Shown: piece by piece, positions 1 through 6,804 of the stretch
Numbering within the stretch: the stretch's first letter is position 1
How the letters are laid out: each line of letters begins with the position of its first letter
Source of the DNA: CAZUCD01 sp964618855
GTDB taxonomy: Bacteria > Sumerlaeota > Sumerlaeia > SLMS01 > JANRJK01
DNA length: 14,515 bases
Direction: 5' to 3'
NCBI GenBank assembly: GCA_964618855.1
Contig: CAZUCD010000095.1
Location: 1-14,515 of the forward strand
Program-made: the position numbers and the translations under genes
Notes under the pieces: generated by a model
Database searches by the model: none
Seen by the model: the letters and a program-made list of their open reading frames with translations, nothing else
What the model was told of the DNA's origin: nothing

Positions 1-407
1 CTTCATTTGGAAACAACTTCAACAATCGGACGGAGGAAGCTCTGGGCAGCTCTTTGGACTATTGGACGGCGTATCGTGAGGGAGCCTTCCGCGGTTCGCA
101 ACGGCCTTGGCTGGGCTACTTGATGCTGCTGGAAGACGCACCCGGCTCCACCCGCGCAGTCTCGGTCGTCGAACCGCACTTTCCGGTGTTCGAGGAGTTT
201 CGCAACGCATCCTACGCCAAACGGTATGAGTTGCTCCTAACGAAGATGGTTCGGGAGAGGCACTACGACGCTGCCAGCCTCCTCCTGTCTCCTCGATCAG
301 CCGCCCGAACCGGGGACTTTTCCGAGCCTATGCCAGAACTCGCCTTCTCGACGTTCGCAGAGAGTCTCATGTCTCGAGTCATCGCACATGCAAGATTCCG
401 CAGGTGA
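1..407 (+). CDS. PaeR7I/XhoI-family type II restriction endonuclease, C-terminal part (5' end outside window)
   Basis: The reading frame is open from base 3 and runs to TGA at 405-407, giving 134 residues. The visible protein begins SFGNNFNNRTEEALGS and continues with DYWTAYREGAF, EPHFPVF, NASYAKRYELL and VRERHYDAA. These blocks are those of PaeR7I-type enzymes, which cleave at CTCGAG. The family is about 245 residues long and its PD-(D/E)xK catalytic Glu-x-Lys lies, as I recall, just before the FGNNFNNR block, so it would be immediately outside the window. The apparent TTG start at 54 is therefore internal. A hand count of bases 1-410 gives about 58% GC, clearly below the next gene (43 of 60 in bases 781-840), which suggests horizontal acquisition. 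The partner methyltransferase is not in view and is probably upstream. The gene contains one CTCGAG at 373-378. Family assignment is confident; activity cannot be judged from half a protein. Confidence 0.88.
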   Translation, partial: SFGNNFNNRTEEALGSSLDYWTAYREGAFRGSQRPWLGYLMLLEDAPGSTRAVSVVEPHFPVFEEFRNASYAKRYELLLTKMVRERHYDAASLLLSPRSAARTGDFSEPMPELAFSTFAESLMSRVIAHARFRR

Positions 408-557
408 CACCGAACCCGCCAAGTGGAGGAGGATTCGGGGTGCGCAAAGAATCGTCCATTGGATTCGGCCGCAGAGGGTGAACCTACTTCGCAGCGAGGA
501 TTTCGATTCGGTCCGCCAACCAGGCGTGTCATCGCATCCGAGACTCGGCAGCTAGCC

Positions 558-2600
558 ATGTCCCCCCCCCCCTTTCCCGCCGCCGAACTCTTCTCACGGT
601 TCGACCCAACCGCGCTCTTCAAGGAGCCCTGGACCGAGTTCCGCCACCGCCAGCTCGGCCAGTTCATCAACGACCTCATGCGTCGCTCGCGCGTGCCCGT
701 CGTGCTTGATCGCACGGGCTCCAGCGCGGAGGGGCGCACGCTGTGGACGCTCCGGTTCGGCAATCCGCGCGGACGCCGCGTCCTCGTCTGGGCAAGGCAG
801 CACGGCGACGAGCCCGACTGCACCGCCGCGCTGTGCATGGTCCTGGATGAGATCCTCTCGGGCGATCCCGCGGCCGCCTCCCGCCACCTGCTCGACCGCA
901 TCGACTTCCTCGTCTTCCCGATGGTGAACCCGGACGGCGTGGCGCGTTTCACGCGCGAGAGCTCCATGGGCATCGACCTCAACCGGGACGCCGTCGCCCT
1001 CGCCACGCCCGAGGGGCAGGCGCTCTTCGGGCTCAAGGAGACCTTCAAGCCCGAGTTCTGCTTCAACCTCCACGACATGAGCCCCCGCAAGGCGCGTCGT
1101 GACGGCACCCTGGTCTCCCTCGCCTTCCAGGCCGGCCCCTACTGCGAGCGCGACGAGGACAACGACGTGCGCGTCCGCGCCAAGCACGTCTGCGCCCTCA
1201 TGGCGAAAGCCGTGCAGCCCTGGGCACCCGAGAACATCGCGCGCTACGACGCCGACTACATGCATCGCGCATTCGGCGACTCGATGATGAGGTGGGGCGT
1301 CAGCTCCATGCTCGTCGAGGCCGGCGGTTGGTACGAGCCCGGCGGGGACGACTTCGTGCGCAGGCTCTTTGCCGTCGCCGTCATGCGCGGACTCCACGCC
1401 ATCGCCGACCGCGAGGACGATGGCGCGACGCCGCACGCATACGACGCGATCCCGCTCGACAGCTCGAAGCGCTACGCCGACGTGCTCGTCTCCGGCGGGC
1501 TCATCGACGCCGGGCAGGGGCGCGCCCCGTTCCGCGCCGACCTCCACGTGGACCTCCTGCCCACCCCCGAACGCGCCAACGCCCCGGTCCGGGTGCGCGG
1601 GCGAGTCGTCGGCGTCGGCGACTTCGAGGAATTGCGCTGCAAGACGCGCGTGGATGCCGCGGGCCACGTCGTCGTTCCAGGGCTCACCCTGCTGGCGCCG
1701 CGCCTGGAGCTGGCAGCCGACGCCCCCGACCCGGCCCTCGCCACCGAGTTCCTCGCCGCCGGCGTGACCACCGTCGCCTGCGGATTCGGGCCGTTCAGGA
1801 TGCCGGCCGACCGGATCGCATTCCTCGAGTGCGTCGAGCGCACGCGCCCGCCGCTCAACATCGTCGCCTTCGAGACCGTCCGCAGGATCGAGGACATCCG
1901 CGCACGCCACGGCCTCACGGAGCTTGCAGGCTTCCTCGTCCGCGACCTCGCCATGGGCGCCAACGAGCTCATGCGCTTCACGCACCTCTTCCATCCGTCG
2001 GCCACGCTCCTTCCCGAGGACGAGGACCCTCACCGTCAGCTCATCGGCATCGACCTGTTCTTCGTGCCCTCCACCTCGCCCGCCACGACGCACATTCTCC
2101 TCGTCCTTCGCCCCGTCGAGTCCGAGGCGGGCATGCAGCGCGTGCACGAGGAGAAGCTCCGGCGGTTCGCGGGGGATTTCCTGCGCCATCCGTCGCAGAT
2201 CGCGCTCGCCTGCGACGGCTCGCGCGACTCGTTCCCATGGCTCCCGATCCTGGTCCACTCCTGCGCCACACAGGGCGTGCCCCCCGCGGATTACCTCGGC
2301 CGGACGCTCGTGCATTCGGGCGCGAACAGCGGCCCCGCATCATCCTCCGTCCTGACGATGCTCACGCGCAGGTCCGCGACTGCCCTCGGCCTCCCCGACC
2401 GCGGCGCGATCCAGCGCGACCTGCACGCCGACATGATCCTGGTCCCGGAGCATGCGCTCACGGGAAGCGATCCCCTGGGAGTCCCAACCCTCGCCCCGAC
2501 GGTGGTCGTGCTGGATGGCCGGGTGGTCGTGAACCGGCGGGAGGGACTCGCGGACTGCGGCTGCGGGGAGTGGACGCTCGCGCGCAGGCCGCGCGCATGA
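558..2600 (+). CDS. M14-family zinc carboxypeptidase fused to a degenerate amidohydrolase-like domain
   Basis: This 680-residue protein has two halves. Residues 1 to about 285 are an M14 metallocarboxypeptidase: zinc ligands H82 and E85 in RQHGDEPD, the NPDG and GIDLNRD block (124-144) with the substrate-binding Asn-Arg pair, third ligand H172 in NLHD, and catalytic E254 in MLVEAGGW. Residues about 305-670 follow the outline of a dihydroorotase/aminoacylase-type amidohydrolase: YADVLVSGGLID (306-317), VVVPGL (371-376), AGVTTV (401-406), RGAIQRDLHADMILV (615-629) and a closing VVLDGRVVVN strand. The usual HxH metal motif after VPGL is replaced by A380-P381-R382, so this half is probably not a normal hydrolase. 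No signal peptide is seen. I chose ATG 558; a GTG at 423 is in frame but the extra 45 residues show no family features. Neither start has a ribosome site. An 11-C run (562-572) lies right after the ATG. The stop overlaps coaX as ATGA, implying translational coupling. The substrate is unknown. Confidence 0.82.
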   Translation: MSPPPFPAAELFSRFDPTALFKEPWTEFRHRQLGQFINDLMRRSRVPVVLDRTGSSAEGRTLWTLRFGNPRGRRVLVWARQHGDEPDCTAALCMVLDEILSGDPAAASRHLLDRIDFLVFPMVNPDGVARFTRESSMGIDLNRDAVALATPEGQALFGLKETFKPEFCFNLHDMSPRKARRDGTLVSLAFQAGPYCERDEDNDVRVRAKHVCALMAKAVQPWAPENIARYDADYMHRAFGDSMMRWGVSSMLVEAGGWYEPGGDDFVRRLFAVAVMRGLHAIADREDDGATPHAYDAIPLDSSKRYADVLVSGGLIDAGQGRAPFRADLHVDLLPTPERANAPVRVRGRVVGVGDFEELRCKTRVDAAGHVVVPGLTLLAPRLELAADAPDPALATEFLAAGVTTVACGFGPFRMPADRIAFLECVERTRPPLNIVAFETVRRIEDIRARHGLTELAGFLVRDLAMGANELMRFTHLFHPSATLLPEDEDPHRQLIGIDLFFVPSTSPATTHILLVLRPVESEAGMQRVHEEKLRRFAGDFLRHPSQIALACDGSRDSFPWLPILVHSCATQGVPPADYLGRTLVHSGANSGPASSSVLTMLTRRSATALGLPDRGAIQRDLHADMILVPEHALTGSDPLGVPTLAPTVVVLDGRVVVNRREGLADCGCGEWTLARRPRA

Positions 2601-3379
2601 GTCCCCCGGCTGCCGTAGTCCTCGTCGATGCGGGGAACACGACTCTGAGGTTCGCTGTCGCGCGTGGCGTCGCGATCCGCCCCGTCTGGCGTGGGCCCGT
2701 CGCGTCGCTGGGCGCGCGTGGAGCCCATCCTGCCGAGCGCGCGCTCGCCCGCCTGCGTGGCGTCGAAGGTGCCTGCGTCGCCGCCGGACGCATCGACTCC
2801 GCGGAGGCGATCGCGCGCATCCTCCGCCGTGCAGGCACCATTCCGCGCACCCACTTCGTCGTCCATGACACCTCGCTGCCCTTCAGGGTGCGCTACGCGC
2901 GCGGTTCGAAGGCCGGGCCGGACCGCATCGCCAACATCGCTGCGCTGCGCCGCCTCGCGGGCCCGGGCGCCTTCGCCGTCTCCCTGGGCACCGCCACCAC
3001 CATCGACGTCCTCGGCCCGACGGGCGACTTCGAGGGGGGTGCCATCCTCCCCGGCATCGCGACGGCATTGCAGGCGATCTCCGCCGCGACATCCGGCAGG
3101 CTCCCCGCGCTCCCTCCCCGCATTCCCCCGGCCGCCATCGGGCGCTCGACCCGCGAATGCCTCCTCTCAGGCGGCGTGCTGGGCCACGTCCTCGCCATCG
3201 AGGGCCTCCTCCGCTCGATGATCGACGAGGAGTCCGAACTCTCCGACGCACCGATCTACGTGACCGGCGGCCTCGCGAAGTTCATCGCCCACGCATTCGC
3301 GATCCCCGTCATTCACGAACCGAATCTCACCATGATTGGACTATTGGAACTGTGGCGGGAACTGCACACCATCAGGTGA
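2597..3379 (+). CDS. coaX: Type III pantothenate kinase (CoaX)
   Basis: CoaX phosphorylates pantothenate with ATP, the first step of coenzyme A synthesis, in the cytoplasm. The protein is 260 residues, normal for type III kinases (about 250-260). Visible motifs are the N-terminal phosphate-binding VLVDAGNTTLRF (D11, N14, T15), GPDR with D109 (the position of the catalytic aspartate in characterised members), GTATTID (131-137), EGGAILPG (146-153) and TGG (223-225). The Asp that normally precedes GTAT as D-x-G-T-A-T is Ser129 here, a notable deviation. The start codon ATG overlaps the stop of the carboxypeptidase gene (ATGA) and has no ribosome site of its own, so it is probably translated by coupling. 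The frame stays open far upstream but that part is Arg-rich shadow sequence. Identification is strong; full activity is slightly uncertain because of Ser129. Confidence 0.9.
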   Translation: MSPPAAVVLVDAGNTTLRFAVARGVAIRPVWRGPVASLGARGAHPAERALARLRGVEGACVAAGRIDSAEAIARILRRAGTIPRTHFVVHDTSLPFRVRYARGSKAGPDRIANIAALRRLAGPGAFAVSLGTATTIDVLGPTGDFEGGAILPGIATALQAISAATSGRLPALPPRIPPAAIGRSTRECLLSGGVLGHVLAIEGLLRSMIDEESELSDAPIYVTGGLAKFIAHAFAIPVIHEPNLTMIGLLELWRELHTIR

Positions 3380-3492
3380 CATCCAGCTTCAATCAATGTG
3401 ACGATTTAGCTTCTGCCGCGCCGGTGGGGGCACCTGCGCCATTCCGATGCATGTGGATGTGGTGCAGTGCAACACTTCTGCCTCCCTCTGTT

Positions 3493-3508
3493 GACGACGA
3501 TCGTCGTC
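3493..3508. promoter_or_regulatory. Perfect 16-bp palindrome GACGACGATCGTCGTC upstream of ilvC
   Basis: The two 8-base halves are exact reverse complements with no spacer, which suits a dimeric DNA-binding protein better than an RNA hairpin. It lies about 340 bases before the ilvC start in an otherwise featureless leader. A function as an operator is inference only. Confidence 0.3.
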
Positions 3509-3579
3509 GGCGGCTGCCCACTCACCCGTTTCCGACACCACCACGAACGCAGACGCGCACGCCGGCTAATCGGCTGTCC

Positions 3580-3592
3580 CAGATCCGATCTG
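3580..3592. promoter_or_regulatory. Palindrome CAGATC-C-GATCTG upstream of ilvC
   Basis: Two 6-base arms are exact reverse complements around one central base. It lies about 250 bases before the ilvC start and 72 bases after the end of the first palindrome. It could be an operator; nothing else supports this. Confidence 0.25.
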
Positions 3593-3844
3593 AATCCGCT
3601 GCATCAAGCTCGTGCGCATGCGATCGGAATCGAGTGGCCAGATCGACACCTGCATCACCAGTCGCGGCCAGAACCCATGCCCCTGGGCCTGCCCCAATGG
3701 GAGCGCCCGCGTTCGTGCTCGCCGCCGTCGCGCGCCCGCTCCGCCGCAAGTAGCCCTCGCCGCACGCGGCCTCCATCGGTCAGATCAACCCTGTCACAAG
3801 AGAGTGTCCCTCAGGCCCCCGACCCCAGATCCCCGGCCCTTCTC

Positions 3845-4837
3845 ATGCCCCTCCGCGTCTACTCGAACTCAGATGTGCGCGCCGAGCTCCTCGCGGGTCG
3901 CACCGCCGCCGTCATCGGCTACGGAAACCAGGGGCGTGCGCAGGCGCTCAACCTGCGCGACAGCGGCGTCTCCACCATCGTCGGCCAGCGCAGTCCCTCC
4001 CCGCGCGCCGACGCTGCGCAGGCGGACGGCTTCGAGGTCCTCACCGCGCGGGACGCCGCCGCACGCGCGGACTTCGTCCTCATGCTCGTCCCGGACCATC
4101 TGGCGGGAAGCGTCTTCGCGCAGGAAGTTGGCGGCGCGATGCGCCCCGGCTCAGCGCTCGTGTTCAGCCACGGCTACGGCATCGTGTACGGACTCATCGA
4201 GCCGCGCACCGATTGCGACGCGATCCTCGTCGCGCCGAAGGGCGTCGGCACCCAGGTGCGCGCGCAGTACGAGGCCGGCCACGGCGTCGCGATGCTCGTC
4301 GGCGTCGCGAACGACGCGACGGGCGAGGCGCTTCCGCGCGCCATCGCCCTCGCCGCCGCCATAGGACGGGGCCGCGCCGGCATCTACGAAACGACCTTCC
4401 GCGACGAAACCGAGTGCGACCTCTTTGGCGAGCAGGCCGTCCTGTGCGGGGGCGTCCCCGAACTGCTCCGCATGTCCTACGACACGCTCGTCGAGGCGGG
4501 ATATCCGCCGGAGCTCGCATACTTCGAGTGCCTGCACGAAATGAAGCTGATCGCGGACCTGATGTACGCCCGCGGGATCGCCGCGATGTACGGCGCCATC
4601 AGCCCCACCGCGGCGTTCGGGGCATTCACGCGCGGCCCACGCGTGGCAGACGAACACACGCGCGCGGAGCTCCGCCGCATCCTCGCGGAGATTCGCAGCG
4701 GCGCATTCGCGCGCGAGCTCGAGTCGGAAACCTCCGCGGGCTCACCCGTGCGGCGCGAGTCCCTCGAACGCCACGCGGCGCACCCGAGCGAGCAAACCGG
4801 CCGCGCGATCCGTGCCAGAATGCCTTGGTTGGTGTAG
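3845..4837 (+). CDS. ilvC: Ketol-acid reductoisomerase, class I (IlvC), divergent
   Basis: KARI converts acetolactate or acetohydroxybutyrate to the dihydroxy acids of valine, isoleucine and pantothenate synthesis, using NAD(P)H and Mg2+. The protein has 330 residues, the standard short class I length. The N-terminal Rossmann motif is GYGNQG (25-30). The catalytic set is intact: H109 in FSHGYG, K132 in VAPKGVG, D192 and E196 in DLFGEQ, E228 and E232 in FECLHE, and S253. Deviations from the usual sequence are R31 where GYGSQGHAQ has His, and MYGAISPTAAFG (248-259) where most members read MRxSISNTAEYG. The cofactor loop (GQRSPSPRADAA, 47-58) has Arg and Ser compatible with NADPH. The start is set by homology (MPLRVYSNSD matches the usual KVYYDKD opening). 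No ilvB/ilvN or other branched-chain gene is nearby. Family membership is firm; the exact substrate preference is open. Confidence 0.9.
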   Translation: MPLRVYSNSDVRAELLAGRTAAVIGYGNQGRAQALNLRDSGVSTIVGQRSPSPRADAAQADGFEVLTARDAAARADFVLMLVPDHLAGSVFAQEVGGAMRPGSALVFSHGYGIVYGLIEPRTDCDAILVAPKGVGTQVRAQYEAGHGVAMLVGVANDATGEALPRAIALAAAIGRGRAGIYETTFRDETECDLFGEQAVLCGGVPELLRMSYDTLVEAGYPPELAYFECLHEMKLIADLMYARGIAAMYGAISPTAAFGAFTRGPRVADEHTRAELRRILAEIRSGAFARELESETSAGSPVRRESLERHAAHPSEQTGRAIRARMPWLV

Positions 4838-4875
4838 GGACCCGTTGCGCGCGCGCGACAAACACCACCGTCCGC

Positions 4876-4891
4876 GGGCAGTTTCCTGCCC
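4876..4891 (+). terminator. Possible weak hairpin after ilvC
   Basis: GGGCAG-TTTC-CTGCCC is a perfect 6-bp stem with a 4-base loop, 39 bases after the ilvC stop. There is no following U-run, so intrinsic termination is uncertain. The rest of the 211-base gap to the next gene (4838-5048) shows only a short alternating GC run near 4850 and no recognisable promoter. Confidence 0.3.
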
Positions 4892-5048
4892 AACTGATGC
4901 ACGGCCTCCTGTTCATTCGCGGCAATTCCACACCGAAGCCCGCGCGGTTGCGTTTTTCCCCGTTGGATCGCGCGATTCGCGGTTGAACCGGAGCGGCCCG
5001 CAGCGATGCTCAATTCGTTGCCCACGCCCCTTCCTCCTGGGAAGCACC

Positions 5049-6008
5049 ATGAAACCGCACGCCATCGCAGTCGCCTGCCTCCTCGCCGCACCATGCGCAG
5101 TGCCCGCCGGAATCATTGATGTTCCCGATGCCGGAGCCGGAATCACGACCCTGTCCGACGCGATCGCCATGGCACAGCCCGGCGACACGATCCGCATCGC
5201 CGCCGGCACCTACGTCGAGCGCAACACGCTCGCAAAGTCGAACATCACGATCGAGGGGATGGGGGAGGTCGTCCTGCGGTCGAGCACGATCGAGTGCGAC
5301 CCTGATTTCGCCCCCGCACTCGCGGTCACCGGCGCCTCCGGGGTCGTCCTTCTGAACCTGCGGCTGGAAGGATCTCACGGCTCGAACTGCACGGGCGGCC
5401 ACAGTGCCTTCAGCTCCGCCGGCACACGCGCACTCACGGCAGTGGAGTCGGATGTGCTCCTTGATTCATGCAGCGTCTCCGGGGGCTTCACGTCCGACGG
5501 GGCGCGGTTCGAGTCGTGTTCGATCACCGCGATCGAAAGCAGCTTTGTTGGCAGCGCGGGCCGGGCTGCCTTCGCCAATACAGGGACTCCCGGGGTATCG
5601 ATTCCTGCCACGGATGGAGGGGACGGACTCGAGTTGCTAAACTGCACGACGACCCTAGATGCCTGTGACGTGCGGGGCGGCCGTGGTGGCAACGGAGCGG
5701 GCTCCGTGTTCTTCCCGATCTTCTTCATCGCGGCCGGAGATGGCGGGACCGGCATCCGCTGCCTGGGGGCGGACACGCTCGAACTGAAGGACTCCCTCGT
5801 GCGTGGTGGCGATGGGGGCGGGCCCGGCTCCGGGCTCGTTGGCGGTGCCGGAGGCTGCGGGATCACTGGGACTTCGGGTATCATTTTCGCCGCGAGCGGG
5901 TCCAACGTGCTTGGTGGGGACGCATTCGACCCGCCCGGGGGCGGGCCCGCGTCGCCGTTCTGCGGGTTCGGAGTCTCCAGCGCCGCCCAGTGGCAGCACT
6001 ACGAGTGA
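5049..6008 (+). CDS. Exported right-handed parallel beta-helix protein
   Basis: A 319-residue protein with a probable Sec signal peptide (MKPHAIAVACLLAAPCAVPAG, charged start, hydrophobic core, Ala-Gly cleavage region about residue 20). The mature start, DAIAMAQPGDTIRIAAGTYVE (37-57), is the typical entry of pectate-lyase-like beta-helix proteins. It is followed by coil-like repeats such as SNITIEG, VVLLNLRLEGS, LLDSCSVSGG, SCSITAIESSFVG, LLNCTTTLDACDVRGGRGG and LELKDSLVRGGDGG. Cysteines (C84, C114, C141, C157, C199, C206, C238, C270, C305) suit an exported protein. A hydrophobic patch SVFFPIFFIAAG (219-230) interrupts the glycine-rich C-terminal half. No catalytic residues of a known polysaccharide lyase are recognised, and there is no PEP-CTERM or dockerin anchor. 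The ATG has a weak GGGAAG 4 bases upstream. The enzymatic role is unknown; a surface or carbohydrate-binding function is plausible. Confidence 0.75.
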   Translation: MKPHAIAVACLLAAPCAVPAGIIDVPDAGAGITTLSDAIAMAQPGDTIRIAAGTYVERNTLAKSNITIEGMGEVVLRSSTIECDPDFAPALAVTGASGVVLLNLRLEGSHGSNCTGGHSAFSSAGTRALTAVESDVLLDSCSVSGGFTSDGARFESCSITAIESSFVGSAGRAAFANTGTPGVSIPATDGGDGLELLNCTTTLDACDVRGGRGGNGAGSVFFPIFFIAAGDGGTGIRCLGADTLELKDSLVRGGDGGGPGSGLVGGAGGCGITGTSGIIFAASGSNVLGGDAFDPPGGGPASPFCGFGVSSAAQWQHYE

Positions 6009-6017
6009 CCGAGCGGC

Positions 6018-6512
6018 CTACCGGCCCACCACGACGGCCGTCATCAGGTCGTAACCTGCCGCGGCGCCTGCACCGCCGCCCCCGCCGAAGCGCATGTTCA
6101 GGCCCAGGTAACCTCCCGGGCCGTCCTCGAAGTAGGGGTCGCCGTGCGGGAGGGGGCTGATCTCCCCCGGATAGCGGGCCACGATGGCTGGGTTGTCCAC
6201 AGCGACAAGTTCCGCGAAGAACTCGCCGCCGGACGTCGCCGGATCCCCGTCGGCGTCGATGACTGCGAAGGTCCTCGTGCGCGTGGGGCCGCGCAGTTCG
6301 ACCATGCGACCATCCGGGGAGACGGTTGCGCCGGTCGAATCGTGGGCGGCAAGGCGGACTGCGGAGGAAACCGCCGCAGCGGCCGAGGCGTGGCGCTTCG
6401 TGCGGGCGGCCCGGCCTGCCGAACGGCCTGCAATCAGCAGCGCAACGCCGACGCCGGCCACGCACGTGCAGATGCCGGCCCACGCGAGCACATCGCGCCT
6501 CGCAGAAGTCAT
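6018..6512 (-). CDS. Small membrane-anchored hypothetical protein, possibly pseudopilin-like
   Basis: A 164-residue protein with one N-terminal transmembrane segment (about 8-29, VLAWAGICTCVAGVGVALLIAG), positive residues on both sides, a helical Ala-rich stretch (RTKRHASAAAAVSSAVRLAAHD, cut by no known motif) and a beta-type C-terminal domain with DADGDP (86-91) and a glycine-rich tail (143-153). I do not recognise a family. A single N-terminal helix plus a small globular domain, and position 13 bases after a prepilin-like gene, fit a minor pseudopilin partner, but the prepilin peptidase motif itself is absent. ATG 6512 has only a weak upstream purine stretch (TTTTGAG). The stop lies 9 bases from the stop of the convergent beta-helix gene. 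Confidence 0.5.
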   Translation of the reverse strand: MTSARRDVLAWAGICTCVAGVGVALLIAGRSAGRAARTKRHASAAAAVSSAVRLAAHDSTGATVSPDGRMVELRGPTRTRTFAVIDADGDPATSGGEFFAELVAVDNPAIVARYPGEISPLPHGDPYFEDGPGGYLGLNMRFGGGGGAGAAAGYDLMTAVVVGR

Positions 6513-6525
6513 CTCAAAATCCGGG

Positions 6526-6804
6526 TCACGCGCCCGGTTCGCGGTGCGTTTCCGACAGCGATGCGTTCTCGGCCTGGCGTAGCGCCAAGTCGAGCGCCGC
6601 CCGGTCCGCGGCGCGCTGCGCTTCGACCTGCGCCGTCGAGCGTCGCGCCTCGTCCCGCGCCTGCATCAGCCCAATTGCAAGCGCGAGCCCCATTGCCGAG
6701 ATCACCGTCACAACGACGGTCTCGGAGAACCCCGACTTTCCCGCATCGCCAAACACGTTCCGACGCGGCGTCCTGCCACACGGAGTAAAGCCCCGACTCA
6801 TCAT
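6526..6804 (-). CDS. Short type IV prepilin-like protein
   Basis: A 92-residue protein from ATG 6804 (a second ATG follows at 6801; a GTG at 6876 is in frame but adds nothing recognisable). After a basic leader comes KSGFSETVVVTVISAMG (23-39), a hydrophobic helix ending in LMQARDEARR (46-55), then a charged, coiled-coil-like tail rich in Ala, Arg, Gln and Glu. The order Gly-Phe-Ser, Glu, Val-rich helix, ARDEARR matches type IV prepilin N-termini (GFTLVELLVVIAI...AREAARR), common in Planctomycetota. However, the glutamate is at +3 after the Gly-Phe cleavage point rather than +5, and the globular domain is missing. It is followed 13 bases later by another small membrane protein, probably in the same transcript. 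Gene reality is likely but not certain; it could be a simple membrane coiled-coil protein instead. Confidence 0.5.
   Translation of the reverse strand: MMSRGFTPCGRTPRRNVFGDAGKSGFSETVVVTVISAMGLALAIGLMQARDEARRSTAQVEAQRAADRAALDLALRQAENASLSETHREPGA

Larger units (their letters stand above)
3380..3844. other. 465-base non-coding leader between coaX and ilvC
   Basis: No frame here shows family features or the strong third-position G/C bias of the neighbours, although the ilvC frame happens to stay open back to 3467. Base composition is more mixed than in the genes. The stretch holds two perfect palindromes (3493-3508 and 3580-3592), described separately. No Shine-Dalgarno precedes the ilvC ATG and no convincing sigma-70 promoter or T-box leader was recognised. 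It probably carries the ilvC promoter and 5' leader. Confidence 0.5.

Noticed and set aside
431..511. Three GATTCGG words (432, 462, 505) before the carboxypeptidase gene
   Set aside because: Short, irregularly spaced and without dyad symmetry; likely chance.
594..2315. Long open frame on the minus strand opposite the carboxypeptidase gene
   Set aside because: Low-complexity composition and no family motifs; an expected shadow of GC-rich coding sequence whose third positions are mostly G/C.
1292..2596. Upstream extension of the coaX frame
   Set aside because: Arg/Pro-rich shadow of the carboxypeptidase in another frame; the kinase homology begins at ATG 2597.
3467..3844. Upstream extension of the ilvC frame
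   Set aside because: No KARI features and no coding bias; KARI proteins normally start at the position of ATG 3845.
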